A stretch of DNA of 64,000 nucleotides from Ailurus styani (Eukaryota; Chordata; Mammalia; Carnivora; Ailuridae). Numbering within the stretch: position 1 is the stretch's first letter; the number at the start of each line of letters is the position of its first letter. The stretch is from assembly GCA_002007465.1 (NCBI GenBank), contig LNAC01000164.1, positions 2,859,406-2,923,405 of the forward strand, given 5' to 3'. Shown piece after piece: positions 24,355-36,190 of this stretch. The notes under the pieces are model-generated. The model saw only the letters and a program-made list of their open reading frames with translations. It did not search any database and was not told the origin of the DNA. The position numbers were made by a program, and so were the translations under genes.

Positions 24355-24560
24355 GGGGACTGGGTTTAAAACCTGGCTCCACCTGACTAGATGAATGACT
24401 CTGCCAAATTATTTAATATTCCTGCACTACAGTTCCTTCATCTATAAAAATGACTATCTGATCAATTATAGATCTACCTTATACTATTTTGTAAAGATTA
24501 TATGAGTCTGTATTCACAAAAGGTTTATAACAGTGTTTAGCACATAGAAAACAACTTTTT
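24355..24560 (+). repeat. MIR
   Basis: Order of MIR motifs: 'aaaacctggctccacc', 'ttccttcatctataaaaatg', then 'gtttagcacatagaa'. Diverged. Confidence 0.75.
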
Positions 24561-25336
24561 AGAGTTAATCATTATTTTCAACAACATCCTCACCACCCCC
24601 ACCACCATACCATGCCCCAGAAAAACCTTAAGAAGAAACAAATTCCAAAGAGCCTGCAGACCTTATGAGGTTTAGCATTTCCTCAATGGGTGGTTGCTGC
24701 TTAAATGATACAAGGGAGGCTAAAGAAGCCAGTATATACATCACTCCCAAATATTGTTCTTGAGGAAATACCCCTTTTCTGGACTAAGAACTGTCTGCAA
24801 AGATAAGAGGCTGAATGAGAAGGTAAACTGTTACGTACCATGCCTGAGAAAAGAAGAAAAAGTTAAAGGTGAAAACAGTCTTGGGGGCTAAGCATACAGC
24901 AGTACAGGCATTCTGCCAGAAAACACACACTGAAAAAATGTTACCAGTTACTGAAGGAGACCAGTGGGCAATTCAAAAAGGGAGAATGAAGTTTCCACCA
25001 GGCTGGGACCTTAGGATAAAATGAGTAGCAGTTTAATTCCCAAGGAAAGCACTAGTTTATAGGAATACACACCAAGACCCATGTCCTACAAAAGACTATT
25101 TTATGATCAGGAGTCACAAAGGAGCCCACAGCCAGCCTACTCAAAGGATTCTACTTCAGAAGGCTAAGGCTAAATGTTTAAGAATTAGGCCCAAGGAACA
25201 CTATAAATGACCAGGACACAAACCCAAGACAAACTTTAAAATGGAAACATCCATCAATTAAGACACCAGCAGAAAACAAAATCAAACAGAGTAACTCAAA
25301 CGTGGTTCAGGGGTTATGCTAAAAAGATATGAAGAG

Positions 25337-25524
25337 GGGAGCCTGGGTGGCTCAGTTGTTTAAACATCTGCCTTCAGCTCAGGTCATGATCCCAGGGTTC
25401 TGGGACAGAGCCCCACCTCGGGCTCCCTGCTCCGTGGGAAGCCTGCTTCTCCCTCTCCTGCTTCCCTTGCTTGTGTTTCTTCTCTCACGGTCTCTGCCAA
25501 AATAAATAAAATCTTTAAAAAAAT
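25337..25524 (+). repeat. CAN SINE
   Basis: Head 'ggagcctgggtggctcag'. Flanks aaaaagatatgaagag (25321-25336) and aaaaagatacagag (from 25525). Confidence 0.94.
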
Positions 25525-26037
25525 AAAAAGATACAGAGAAAATACAGGGAAACCACAAGGCTGATACAGCACTTAGGCCTTATGAGACAGAGAGGCAGCA
25601 GTTATCAGGAACCAGGGAGCAAGGTGTGTGGAGAATACCACCCAAGAGGGGCTATGACTTTTAGCCACTAAGATCAATAAGCAGGGCGAGAGCCAGGGGA
25701 CTAAATCCCCAGCCTCACCCTTCTATCTCCTCTAATCTACTGATGCTCCCACTGGCAAAACCCAACTGGGACCTAGAGGGCAAAGGAGCCCTGGATACAG
25801 TTCAGACAGGTCAGGTTCCTGGGGCAGAGAACCAGATGAAGGGTGAAAACGAGATATGAAGGGGCAAATTTAAGACTGTGCAGCAAGTAGTAACTTCAAG
25901 ATTTTAATGACATCTTATTTCAGAAATACTTAAAATTTACTGGGTTTTGTTTTGTGTTTTAGTACATCAGGGATTATGTTCAAGGAACTCTTCATGTATT
26001 CACAGCACACAGAAATAAAAAGTCAGGCACCATTACT

Positions 26038-26100
26038 TTTTTTTTTAATTAACAAATAATGTATTATTTGTTTCAGGGGTCTATTATTCATCAGTCTTAC
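26038..26100 (-). mobile_element. Very short 5'-truncated L1 3' end
   Basis: Read on the minus strand it ends 'catta'-'tttgttaattaaa' plus an A tail, the carnivore L1 terminus. Only about 60 bp inserted. The duplication caggcaccattactttt occurs on both sides (before 26038 and 26101-26117). Confidence 0.78.
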
Positions 26101-27420
26101 AGGCACCATTACTTTTGAGTATGTTTTTCCAATAGCATACAAAAGTCTGGGCTATCATTGTGTTCTATCTCAAAAATATCATCAATTTACTTACTTACAT
26201 TTTGCAAAGACAGTCAATATAGTGTTAGGCTAAATGTTCTTACGTTCCTCAAATAGTAAGTCTTCATAAACCAAGATTAGACTAGGTTTTAAGACAGTGA
26301 GACTATTTACCAAACTTTATTTTTTAAATATAACTAACATTTATTTCACGTATTCAAATGATAATTTAGATCAAAAACATAAAGCAAAATAAACTGTGAA
26401 CCTAATTGGGCCAGCCTGCCATATTTACAGAATCAGACTATTGAACAAGTTGTCTGAACCAGTCAGGCCCAGCAAAAAGAAAAAACTTGTGATTTATGTG
26501 ATGGAGACATAGGCCAACATGGGGTTAAGTGATAAAAACACAGTGAGCCTCCGAGAACTAAATAGCTTAGGCAACATATCAAATCTAGCTATACGATCAT
26601 GCGTAATATTAAGTAATGGAAATGTAAAACCAGGATCTCATATGCACAGATCCAGTCTAATCACAACCTAAGCTTGAAATATGGTCAATAACCTTATTAA
26701 ATACTTTACATACATTATTTAATCTTCTCAATCCTGTAGGGTAAAGTTTTTATACTGTTAAAATATAACCGAATGAAAGTTTCTAAGAAGACTCCAAAGC
26801 TGAGGATAGCTTATATGGGACATTTACAGGACTGACTCCATTTTCCTCATGCCTGTCAGAGCTCCAGTTGGGTGTCCCTGTCCTCAAGAAGGATACCTCC
26901 CCTAATCTCAGTAGAAGAGAGATCTTCATGACTCTGAGTCACACATATTAACTGCCTTCCTCTCACTGATGATTAATGAAGAATGGGTATGTTACACAAT
27001 TTTAGATTTAGGGCAAATCTGTTAGGGGCTTCTAGATCGTTTGCTTATAAAAAAAGACATATGGAAGGAACAGTTCTTTTTTTCTTGCTGGACATAGTGA
27101 CGTACAAATAGCATGCCTAGAGCTTCCATAGCCATCCAGTGCCAGGCACACAGAACACAGCAATGTTGGAAAAGGTCAAAAACCTGGATCTTTGAGGGTA
27201 CTGAAAAACCTATAATCTTAACCACCTCAAAATCACACCTATCACACCTATTTGGGACTTTTAATTAGTGAGAAGATAAATCCTCCCACTGCTCAAGCAG
27301 TTTTGGAGCTGGGTTTTCTGTCAACTGTAGCATGAAATATCCTAACTGATAAAGGTATCAGCGAACAAGAGAAAGAATTGATCTTTTCAGGGCTTTGTGA
27401 AAAAGCCCTGAAAAAGGCTT

Positions 27421-27610
27421 TCTTTTTTTTTTTAAGATTTTATTTATCTAATTGACAGAGAGAAATCACAAGTAGGCAGAGAGAGAGGAGAAGCAGGCTC
27501 CCCGCTGAGCAGAGTCTCCCTGGATGCGGGACTCGATCCCAGGACTCTGAGATCATGACCCGAGTCTGCAGGCAGAGGAGGCTTAACCCACTGAGCCACC
27601 CAGATGCCCC
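27421..27610 (-). repeat. CAN SINE
   Basis: Flanks aaagccctgaaaaaggctt (27402-27420) and aaagccctgaaaaagctt (from 27611). Ends 'gagccacccagatgcccc'. Confidence 0.95.
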
Positions 27611-28250
27611 AAAGCCCTGAAAAAGCTTAATCAGAACTACAAAGTTTTAAGAAACTGGATAGTGACACATGTGTTTCTCCCTTACAGCGCACACCACATT
27701 CAAAGCACCCTAAGTGCCAAAATTCCAAAGGGCTAGCAGAGAGTGGAAAAACAAGAACAATGATCCACATGCCACACAACACAAATACGTAATAACACAA
27801 TGGAAACTACTAAGGATAATTAATAACTTAAAAAGTGGCCCAATACAGGGGAAGAATGAGGTTAGTTTCTGATAATCAAGTAATTCCAATAATTTTCAAC
27901 TGGTTTAAGGTTTTTTAAAAATCCGAATTAAACTCTACCAACTCAAGTTAATCCTTGAAGGCACATAACAAAGACCTTATCACCTCTCCAGACACAACTG
28001 CAAATTGCCAAGCTATTTAAAGTAAAATTTTCATGAGAATTAAAACAGGAGCATAACATTTATGCAACTTAATTACAGGTTTATTAACAATACAATACGA
28101 AATGGAGACTTACTTCTTAAGTTAAATGTTTTAATAGAACTATACTGGCAGAGGGAGGTACTGGTACCTTCAGAAAACTTAAGTAAAATCGATTTTCCCC
28201 CTAGATAATAATATAAACAACTTTAATATACCGCCAAATCATGACTGTAC

Positions 28251-28370
28251 CTGTTGTCTTTTGGCTGCCATAATGTTCAGTTTATCCACTTCAGGTTTTA
28301 GGGCTTTATACTGTATTCCTAAATCTTGTTCAGTGCCAGCATTCCTCAGTTTCAAGATACCTTCTTCCAC
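28251..28370 (-). CDS. CTNNA1: CTNNA1 exon 5 (residues 157-196, N domain)
   Basis: 120 nt, phase 0 at both ends, encoding VEEGILKLRN through LNIMAAKRQQ. It supplies the helix-turn-helix connecting the first and second four-helix bundles of the N-terminal domain. Compared with the human protein as I remember it, residue 158 is Glu rather than Asp and residue 169 Thr rather than Asn; both are conservative. The splice signals are the weakest of the six exons: the acceptor tract is interrupted by A residues (tattttatatag) and the donor is GTACAG without G at +5. It is too short to appear as a long frame, and was found by joining exons 4 and 6 in phase. Confidence 0.96.
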
Positions 28371-28885
28371 CTATATAAAATATAACCCTAAATAAGAAAA
28401 ACTCTAAACAAATCTGTATGTAAAAAAGATCTATACTATTTTATTCCTTTTAATTGCTACTCGGATAGCAAACTAAACTTTCTCTTCAGTTTACATGACC
28501 CTCAAATATCTGAGCAGCTACTACATGGGAGCATTAATACTGTCTGCTATCTAAAATGACAGAATTTAACACATCTTGGTTTCTCAACTCTGGAACTCCA
28601 CTACAAGGAATTGCTTAATCACTACTGCAGAGGGAAGGAGTCAAAACAGTACCTTTGCTACAGGTTCTTCATTAAAATCAAGACTACACGGGCTCATAGC
28701 ACAGCCAGTCCAAGGTACACTTAGAGAAGAGCAGAAAATGGAAACTAAAAGAAAACATTCCTGGTCCACTTAGGTAAATCAAGTTCAAAACCAAAACAAA
28801 CTCTAAGGAATGCTGAATTAACTATGGCTAGCAACAGCCTCACTGTGATGGAAAAAACAAATTACAGACATAGGCCTGTACTTAC
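28371..28885 (-). other. CTNNA1 intron 4
   Basis: 515 bp, donor GTAAGT, acceptor tatag. I see no repeat and no other feature. The 65-codon plus-strand frame at 28576-28773 has no recognisable similarity. Confidence 0.93.
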
Positions 28886-29052
28886 AACTTTCAGCTGAAC
28901 AAGTAATTTGTAGACATCTGCCATGTCAGCCAAAATAAGCAGCCGGGTAACAGCAGAGAGCAAAGCTCGAGCTGCCCGAACCATGTTGCCACGCTTCACA
29001 GAAGAGCAGGGATCATCTGCAAACTCTCCCGCAGCAGTCTTCATCAAATCAC
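28886..29052 (-). CDS. CTNNA1: CTNNA1 exon 4 (residues 101-156, beta-catenin-binding bundle)
   Basis: 167 nt. It enters in phase 1 (completing Gly101 with exon 3's last G) and leaves in phase 0, encoding GDLMKTAAGEFADDPCSSVK through VYKLLVQLKV. The acceptor ends aaaacag and the donor is GTAAGT. This is the conserved core of the N-terminal bundle, binding beta-catenin in the heterodimer or a second alpha-catenin in the homodimer; the invariant FADDPCSSVKRG and the RAARALLSAVTRLLILADM helix are intact. Residue 106 is Thr where I recall Ala in human and Ser in mouse. Read through the donor, the frame gives a false STGLCL end. Confidence 0.97.
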
Positions 29053-29323
29053 CTGTTTTACAGCATGAAAAAACTCATCAGGAATGAACCAAAAAACTGG
29101 CCTACATTTAAAAAACAGTATTTCAAACCTTGTATAGTTCATGCAAAGAATTTAATTTAAGGGCTATTTATTTATGGGCTCTCATTTTTATTGTTCTGTT
29201 TGCTTTTGTTTGTTTGATAGCGGTCACTAAAAAAAGCACCCTCATGTATTGCTGATGGAAACACAGTATCTAGAAAGTGATTTTGGTGCTATATATAAAG
29301 AGCCTTAAAAACACTCCTTCCCA

Positions 29324-29496
29324 GGGAGCGCCTGGGTGACTCTGTTGATTCAGTCTCTGCCTTCGGCTCAGGTCATGATCTCAGGGTCCTAGGATCAGGC
29401 CTTACTTGGGGCTCTCCACTGACTAGCGAGTCTGCTTCTCCTGCACCCTCTCCTTCTGCTCCTCCCCACTAATGCTCTCTCTCAAAAAAAAAAAAA
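29324..29496 (+). repeat. CAN SINE
   Basis: Head 'gagcgcctgggtgactctg'. Flanks aaacactccttccca and aaatactcctttccca. It lies 270 bp upstream of the exon 4 acceptor. Confidence 0.93.
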
Positions 29497-29749
29497 AATA
29501 CTCCTTTCCCAAAGGAACATTACATGTATCCTAAGGTGTGGGAGGGATTTCACTGGGGAAAAAAATGGATCTAATGGGATCTACCCTAACATCCACAGAA
29601 TGATACAGAAACACAGTAACCATTATGTAAGACCTCCACACTTCATTAACCACCTCAAGAGAGACTTACCAGCATATGAAGACAAAGTTGAGTCAATGAC
29701 TCATTCATTTTCCTCAGAGTAAAACAATGACAACAGCTCAAATGCGCAA

Positions 29750-30010
29750 TAAGCATCTAGTTAAGTAAATTATGTTATATCCTACAATTGACTATTATGC
29801 AAATATTAACATACATATGAAAAATGTTAACATTTACGATGAAACCATAAGCATAAAGAAAACAAAACAAACATATAACGTATTTAAAAAAGAGAGAGAA
29901 AAGATGGGAATCCAAAGGCAAGTAACAGTTACACTAGGTTATAATCTGTTTACATTATTCTGTACTTACAAAAACATTTTCTATAATGAACAGGAATATC
30001 CATAATTTTA
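29750..30010 (+). mobile_element. L1ME-like 3' end fragment
   Basis: 'gactattatgcaaatattaa' and 'acattttctataatgaacag' are found near the 3' end of old L1M elements. Diverged; the 77-codon frame here is repeat-derived. Confidence 0.55.
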
Positions 30011-30131
30011 AAAACAACGCTAAAAACATACATATTTAGTATAGTTCTTAGGAATATCTGAGGTTATATTATACAATCCTAAATTCAAAAATGCTAAGAA
30101 TTTACAACGTTTCTTAAAAACCTGTACAACA

Positions 30132-30315
30132 GGGGCGCCTGGGTGGCTCAGTGGGTTAAGCCTCTGCTTTCGGCTCAGGTCATGATCTCAGGGTCCTGGG
30201 ATAGAGGCCTGCATCGGGCTCTCTGCTCAGCAGGGAGCCTGCTTCCCCCTCTCCCTCTGCCTGACTTGTGATCTCTCGGTGTCAAATAAATAAAATCTTA
30301 AAAAAAAAAAAAAAA
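30132..30315 (+). repeat. CAN SINE, young subfamily
   Basis: Head 'ggggcgcctgggtggctcag'. Flanks acctgtacaaca and acttgtacaata. Confidence 0.95.
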
Positions 30316-31057
30316 GAAACGAAACTTGTACAATAACTTATTACTTTTTGTCCTTCATTTCTATTAATTACCATTTTAAGTGACTATTGCTCCTCTTTTC
30401 TTATAACTGTAAGCAAACAGAGGACCAGGACTGTGTGTGTGTTCCACCAGTTATATGGACAGTACCTATATGGTGACTACAGTAAAGCAATTACTCCTTC
30501 CCTTGGCTGAATGTGTCCACTCCAGATTAAAGCCTAAAAGGCCATTCACCCAAGCTCTTCCACTAATATAAAAAAGTACACTCTCAAGAAGCCTAGTGAC
30601 TTCTGAAGAGTCCTACCAAATTTAACTATAGCATATGAGATTGGGGGGGGAGGGAGTAAAATTCAGTCTCAGAGTCAAATATTAATTGGGCTCAGAAGCA
30701 CCATACAGTATTAAGAATAAAGACAAGCTCTGCATATATAAGTTCAGATATAACTCACAACTAAGAGCGTCATAGTTAAAAAATTTTCCTAGACCTAAAG
30801 TACAGACGGAGAAAGATAAAGATATATGGCAATGATTATATGGGTACATAACATTAAAAATGGTATTTTATGATACTTAAATGAGCTCCTTCCTTCATCT
30901 ATTTACTCAAAAATTTTTGAGCACCCACTATATATCAAAGTCTGAATTAGGTGTCAATGATAGAGCACACAGGAAACAGCCCATATCCTCATGGAAGTCT
31001 AAGCAAGGGGGAAGAAAGACAAGCAAACAATTAAAGACTGATTAAGACAAAGCACCT

Positions 31058-31435
31058 GGGGCGCCTGGGTGGCTCAGTGGGTTAAAGCGTCTGCCTTCAG
31101 CTCAGGTCATGATCTCAGGGTCCTGGGATGGAGCCCCGCATTGGGCTCCCTGCTCAGCGGGAAAGCCTACTTCCTCTTCTCTCTGCCTCTCTGCCTACTT
31201 GTACTGTCTCTCTCTCTGTCAAATAAATAAATAAAATCCTGGGCGCCTGGGTGGCTCAGTGGGTTAAAGCCTCTGCTTTCGGCCCAGGTCATGATCTCAG
31301 GGTCCTGGGATCGAGGCCCGCATCGGGCTCCCTGCTTGGGCGGGGAGCCTGCTTCCCCCTCTCTCTCTCTGCCTGCCTCTCTGCCTCCTTGTGATCTCTC
31401 TCCCTCTGTGAAAATAAAATAAATAAAATCTTTTA

Positions 31436-31466
<31 letters not shown>

Positions 31467-31490
31467 TAAATAAAATCCTAAAAAAAAAAC
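31058..31490 (+). repeat. CAN SINE, host of a nested SINE
   Basis: Body 31058-31240. Its A tail is interrupted by a second SINE (31241-31459) and resumes to about 31490. Confidence 0.94.
31241..31459 (+). repeat. CAN SINE nested in the tail of another SINE
   Basis: Perfect 20-bp duplication of the host tail, aaataaataaataaaatcct, at 31221-31240 and 31460-31479. The nested copy is the younger 'aaagcctctgc' type with a long AAATA tail. Long minus-strand frames of 108 and 121 codons here are purely repeat sequence. Confidence 0.95.
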
Positions 31491-31689
31491 ACACCACCAC
31501 CACCACAAAGCGCCTGGATAAAAAGGGCTCACAAATCAGGGGTATTACAATGCAATCAGAATTATAATAGCCCTGTGGACAAGGTGCTATGGGAGATGGT
31601 AAGCTCCTAAGAAGTTGTCTCAAAAGCCTTGTAGAAAAAGATAGGTATCTTAAACCTTATTAATATTAAATATGAGATATTGGTCTTAT

Positions 31690-31830
31690 ACAATAAAAAG
31701 AATTTCACCTATGTATTGAGAGCTTACTACACACTAAAACCAATCCACTGCTAGGGATACAAAGCTGAACAAAACTATCTCTGTTTTCAAGTGGTTTATA
31801 ATCCAGAAAAAGAAGAATGTGATCACACAG
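31690..31830. repeat. L2-like fragment
   Basis: 'attgagagcttactacacac' and 'ctagggatacaaagctgaac' resemble an ancient LINE stretch. Diverged. Confidence 0.45.
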
Positions 31831-32094
31831 AAATTACGTGGCCTTTTAACACGCGAGCTGTACGAAAGACACAAAAGTACAGAGATTCAAAGGAGAAAGC
31901 ACTAACAACCATCTGAAGAAGAAGTGAAATAAATGCCAGCAACAGTTATATGGGAAACATGGTACTCTGAAAGGGACTCTATTCTCAAGGGACAAGAAGA
32001 AATTTTGGCATTAGAATTAAGGGAGTTAGCATCTCAAGCAAAAGAACAGCAACATAGTAATATCCAAAATTTATTAAATGTCCACTCTACGGGA

Positions 32095-32265
32095 CTCTGC
32101 ATATTTTATTTAATCCTATGAATCACCTAGATAGTAGGTAGTATTGGCCCTTCTTTACAAATGAGACAACTAAAGCGTAGATAGGTTAACCAACTTAATC
32201 ACAGTTACCTGACAGTAAATGGAAGAGCCAGGTTTTGTAATGCCAATGTTTACGCTGCTAGAACC
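32095..32265 (-). repeat. MIR
   Basis: Minus-strand MIR motifs: 'cttctttacaaatgagacaa', 'agataggttaaccaactt', 'aatggaagagccaggtttt'. Confidence 0.75.
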
Positions 32266-32487
32266 ACTTATCAAGCTGAGGTACACAATAAGAAGGCATA
32301 TTTGGAGGCAGAGTCCTCCAGTCTCAACTAGGAAGTGAAGGCCCTGTATGGAAAGAGCAGAAGATGGGGATGGAAAAGCCATGGACAGAGTACAAAGAAT
32401 TCCTGAGAGAAAGGAGGAAGTCAGAGTCATACATATATTAAGTATAATGTATTAACCCAACAAAAGCACATAAAATAAATCTGACCA

Positions 32488-32692
32488 GGTGCCTGGGTGG
32501 CTCAGTCAGTTAAATGTTTGCCTTCGGCTCCAGTCATGCATGATCCCAGGGTCCTGGGACGGAGTCCCACATTGGGCTCCTTGCTCAATGGGGAGTATTC
32601 TTCTACCTCTACTCCTCCTTCCTGCTCATGATATCTTTCTCTCTCTCTCTTCCTCTCTCTGATAAATAAAATCTTTTAAAAATAAAATAAAA
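32488..32692 (+). repeat. CAN SINE
   Basis: Head 'ggtgcctgggtggctcag'. The internal 'catgcatgatccc' duplicates four bases. Flanks ctgacca and ctgaccaca. Confidence 0.93.
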
Positions 32693-33490
32693 TAAAGCCT
32701 GACCACACAGATGAGTCAGAAAGCCACAGTGAGAGCCCAGGAAAGAATAGTAATAGATTATAAAGACAGGGGTCAAATGATGTAATAACCTTTGATTATA
32801 AAGAGTGAGGAAAAAGAAAGCATCAAAGGTGACTTAAAGGTTTCAAGCTAGGGTTATAGTAAGATGGAGGAAAGGGCACTGTATGAAGATTTTAAAAAGG
32901 AAAGAAAAGGTGTCTGAGACCGTGGAATTAGTAGTGGGGAATGAAGACTATCAGACAAGAGAAACAAAAAGAACCAAGGTGATGAAAAAACAAAAAATCA
33001 AATGCATACATACAGATCAATGGAACAGAATCTGGACTCCAGGAATACAGTCAATTAATTTTCAACAAGGCTGCCAAGACCATTCAACAGGGAAAAAAAA
33101 TTGTCTTTCAAACAAATAGTACTGGGACAATGGATATTCGCATGCAAGAGAACAAACCTGGACCTCTACCTCGGACCAGACACTTTAAGAACAGATCTAA
33201 ATCTAGATTTAAGAGGTACAATTATTAACACTTAGAAGAAAACATTTACATAAGTCTTTATGGCCTCTGATTAGGCACTGGTTTCTAAGCCATGACACCA
33301 AAAGGACGAATAACAGAAGAAGAAAGGTAAAATTTTTGTGCTTCAAAGGACACTATCAAGAAAGTGAAAAGACCAACAGAACAGGAGAAAATTTCTGAAA
33401 ACCATTTATGTAATAAGGATCTGGTAGACACAATATAAAAAGAACTCTAAGGACTAAATAAAAAGACAACCCAATTTAAAACAGGCAGAG

Positions 33491-33698
33491 GGGTGCCTGG
33501 GTGGCTCAGTCGTTGGGCGTCTGCCTTCGGCTTAGGTCGTGATCCCAGAGTCCTGGGATCAAGCCCCGCATCAGGCTCCCTGATTGGCGGGAAGCCTGCT
33601 TCTCCCTCTCCCACTCCCCCTGCTTGTGTTCCCTGTCACACTGTCTCTCTCTCTCAAATAAATAAAATCTTTTTAAAAATAAGTAAATAAATAAAAAT
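33491..33698 (+). repeat. CAN SINE in L1
   Basis: Head 'gggtgcctgggtggctcag'. Flanks aaaacaggcagag and aaaataggcaaag. Confidence 0.94.
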
Positions 33699-34146
33699 AA
33701 AATAGGCAAAGAAAGGCATTACACACACATTTGTGCTCAGTCTCATAAGCCATAAAGGCAAGGCTTAACAAAAATCACAAGGCATAACAAAGGCAAGGCA
33801 TAAGAAAACATCTACTAGGACGGCTAAAATAAAAAAAACAAATAATAATAAATGCTGGTGAGGAATATGGAGAAAGCTGACCTGTCATACTCTATTGGTG
33901 GGAATGTAAAATGATACAGTGCCTTTGGAAAACACTCTAAGCAGTCCTTCAAAAGGTTAAATGTAGAGTTACAGTATGATCCAGTAATTCCACTTCTAGG
34001 TATATTCCTTTAACAACTGAAAACAAATGTCTACACAGAAACTTACACATAAATGTTCAGAGCAGTACTACTCATAATAGCTGAAATGTGAGAACCACCA
34101 AAACATCCATCCATCCACTAATGAACGGATAAAAAAATGTGGTATA

Positions 34147-34328
34147 GGGACACCTGGGTGGTTCATTCAGTGAAATCGGCTGCCTTCATCTCAGCTGATG
34201 ATCCTGGGGTCATTGGGATAGAGCCCCACATCGGGCTCCCTGCTCAGTGGGGAGTCTGCTTCTCCTTCTCCCTCTGCCCACCACTCACTCACTCTCTCTC
34301 AAATAAAAACAAAAAAGTCTTAAAAAAG
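34147..34328 (+). repeat. CAN SINE in L1
   Basis: Head 'gggacacctgggtggttcat'. Flanks aaaatgtggtata on both sides. Confidence 0.94.
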
Positions 34329-34725
34329 AAAATGTGGTATATCCATTCAATAAGATAGTTAAGCATAAAAAGGAATGAAGTACTGGTACACGCTACATGA
34401 ATGAATCTTCTAAGCATATGCTATGTGAAAGAAGTCAGTCACAAAAGGCCACATATTGTATTACTCCATTTATGGGTAATGTCCACAATAAGTAAATCCA
34501 GAAACAGAAGCCAGATTAGTGGCTGCCAGCAGGTGGGGCAGAAAGAAAGAGTGAGGACTTACTACTAATAGGTATGGGGTTTCTTTTCGGAGTAATGAAA
34601 ATGTTCTGGAATTACACACCGATGATGGCTGCACAACCTTGTAAATATACTAAAAACCACTGAACTGTACTTTAAAAGAGTGAATATTATAGAATGTAAC
34701 TTACAGCTCAATAAATAAAGAGATA

Positions 34726-34924
34726 GGGCGCCTGGGTGGCTCAGTAGGTTAAAGCCTCTGCTTTCGGCTCAGGTCATGATCTCACCATGCTGGGATCCAG
34801 GCCCGCATCAGGCTCCCTGCTCAGCGGGGAGCCTGCTTCCTCCTCTCTCTCTCCCTGCCTCTCTACGTACTTGTAATCTCTCTCTCTCTGTGTCAAATAA
34901 ATAAATAAATCTTTAAAATAAATA
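34726..34924 (+). repeat. CAN SINE, young subfamily, at L1 terminus
   Basis: Inserted in the L1 A-rich end. Duplication aataaataaagagata at 34710-34725 and about 34925-34940, followed by a further 'aataaagagata' slippage copy. Confidence 0.95.
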
Positions 34925-34954
34925 AATAAATAAAGAGATAAATAAAGAGATAAA

Positions 34955-35095
34955 GAGTTGGAGATAAACCTAAGTTTTGACTTTCCCACTAATCAGCTAT
35001 GTGACTAGACTCCACTGCCTGCCTGTTTTCTCTTCTCCAAAATATGGACAATACTTTGCTGTGAGGAATAAATAAGGTAAGATATCTAATATGTA
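34955..35095 (+). repeat. MIR
   Basis: 'ttcccactaatcagctatgt' and 'gaggaataaataaggtaaga' match MIR core and 3' half order. Confidence 0.7.
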
Positions 35096-35228
35096 TCATT
35101 CATTACCCTGCACAAGAAAACAAAAATTATTAAGTAAAACTAGATAAGACAGAGAAATGGGTGTTCATTATGTTTCGTCAGCATCCATCTGTTCAACAAC
35201 CACCTTTAAGAGCATTTATTAATGCCTT

Positions 35229-35423
35229 TTTTTTTTAAGTTTTTTTTTTAATTTTATTTATTTGACAGAGATCAGATCACAAGTAGGCAGAGAGGCAGGC
35301 AGAGAGGAGGAAGCAGGCTCCCCGCTGAGCAGGGAGCCCGATGCGGGCCTCGATCCCAGGACCCTGAGATCATGACCTGAGCCGAAGGCAGAGGCTTTAA
35401 CCCACTGAGCCACCCAGGCGCCC
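35229..35423 (-). repeat. CAN SINE, young subfamily
   Basis: Perfect duplication tattaatgcctt at 35217-35228 and 35424-35435. Confidence 0.96.
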
Positions 35424-35439
35424 TATTAATGCCTTCTTG

Positions 35440-36190
35440 TAACAAACGTTTACTGAACACCTTCTAGGAGCCAGGCACTTCGTCAACCACTCAGGATAGA
35501 AATTAACTAACCAGGAGTACCTGAGTGGCTCAGACAGTTGAGCGTCTGACTCTTGATTTCAGCTCAGGTCATGATCACAGGGTCGTGGGGTTGAGCCCTC
35601 ATCGAGTCCCACGTGGAGCTCTCTGCTCAGCGCAAGTCTCCTTGTCTCTCTCCCTCTCTGTTCCTCCCCTCAAGTGTGCATGCTATCTTTCTCTAAAATA
35701 ATTAAAATAAAATCTTTTTAAAAATAATAAATTAATTAACCAGACAAAAATCCCCGCCTCCAGAGAGCTTATATTCTAACAGGAGGGGAAGATGAAAAAC
35801 ATAGTCATGTCAGTTATACAGTTAGTGAACCAGAAGTACTTGTAAGAGGGAGCAGCAGTGACAGAAAGGACAAGGAGAGTAGGGACATAACATATCATTG
35901 AAAATAGGGGGATCAAGGCAGGCCTCGATGAAAAGGCACCACTTGAGGAGAGTCTTAAAAAACGAAGCACAGGAACAATCTGGCTATCTTAAGAAATCAT
36001 CCCAAGCAGGGGGAATACCAACTCAAAGGACCTAGGACAGATGCACAGTAAAATGATCCTGGAAAGCCAACCGGGAAAGGAGGGAATGGGAAGGAGCAAC
36101 TCTGTGGGAAGTGCAAAAGGCAGACTTCAAGGGTAACAGAACAAGACCGCTCTTCGAAGAAGCTGGTCCACAACTAGAAGGAGAAATTGA
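35440..36190. repeat. Ancient LINE-like repeat (L2-like), split by a SINE
   Basis: 'aggagccaggcacttcgtca', 'agagagcttatattctaaca' and 'caactcaaaggacctaggac' occur in this order in a widespread ancient mammalian repeat. The SINE at 35515-35729 interrupts it. The family name is uncertain. Confidence 0.55.
35515..35729 (+). repeat. CAN SINE, older subfamily
   Basis: Body with 'gcgtctgactcttgatttca'. Flanks aattaactaaccag (35501-35514) and aattaattaaccag (35730-35743). Confidence 0.94.

Larger units (their letters stand above)
20279..28250 (-). other. CTNNA1 intron 5
   Basis: 7972 bp, donor GTACAG and acceptor tttacag. It contains two MIR copies, five SINEs, two 5'-truncated L1 tails and an old local duplication (21869/22278). 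I see no repeat in about 20760-21860, 24570-25320, 25540-26020, 26115-27400 and 27630-28250, and no exon. Confidence 0.92.
33010..34712 (+). mobile_element. Old L1, ORF2 end and 3' UTR
   Basis: 'agatcaatggaacagaatct' near 33016, 'ttttcaacaaggctgccaag' near 33059, 'ctattggtgggaatgtaaaa' near 33892 and 'aaccactgaactgtacttta' near 34655 follow L1M order to its 3' end. Interrupted by SINEs at 33491 and 34147 and followed by a third at 34726. Confidence 0.85.

Noticed and set aside
31167..31623. Minus-strand ORFs of 121 and 108 codons
   Set aside because: They are translations of two nested SINEs. The recurring 'FYLFxRERExxSRxxGRxRE' pattern appears wherever a SINE is read in this direction.
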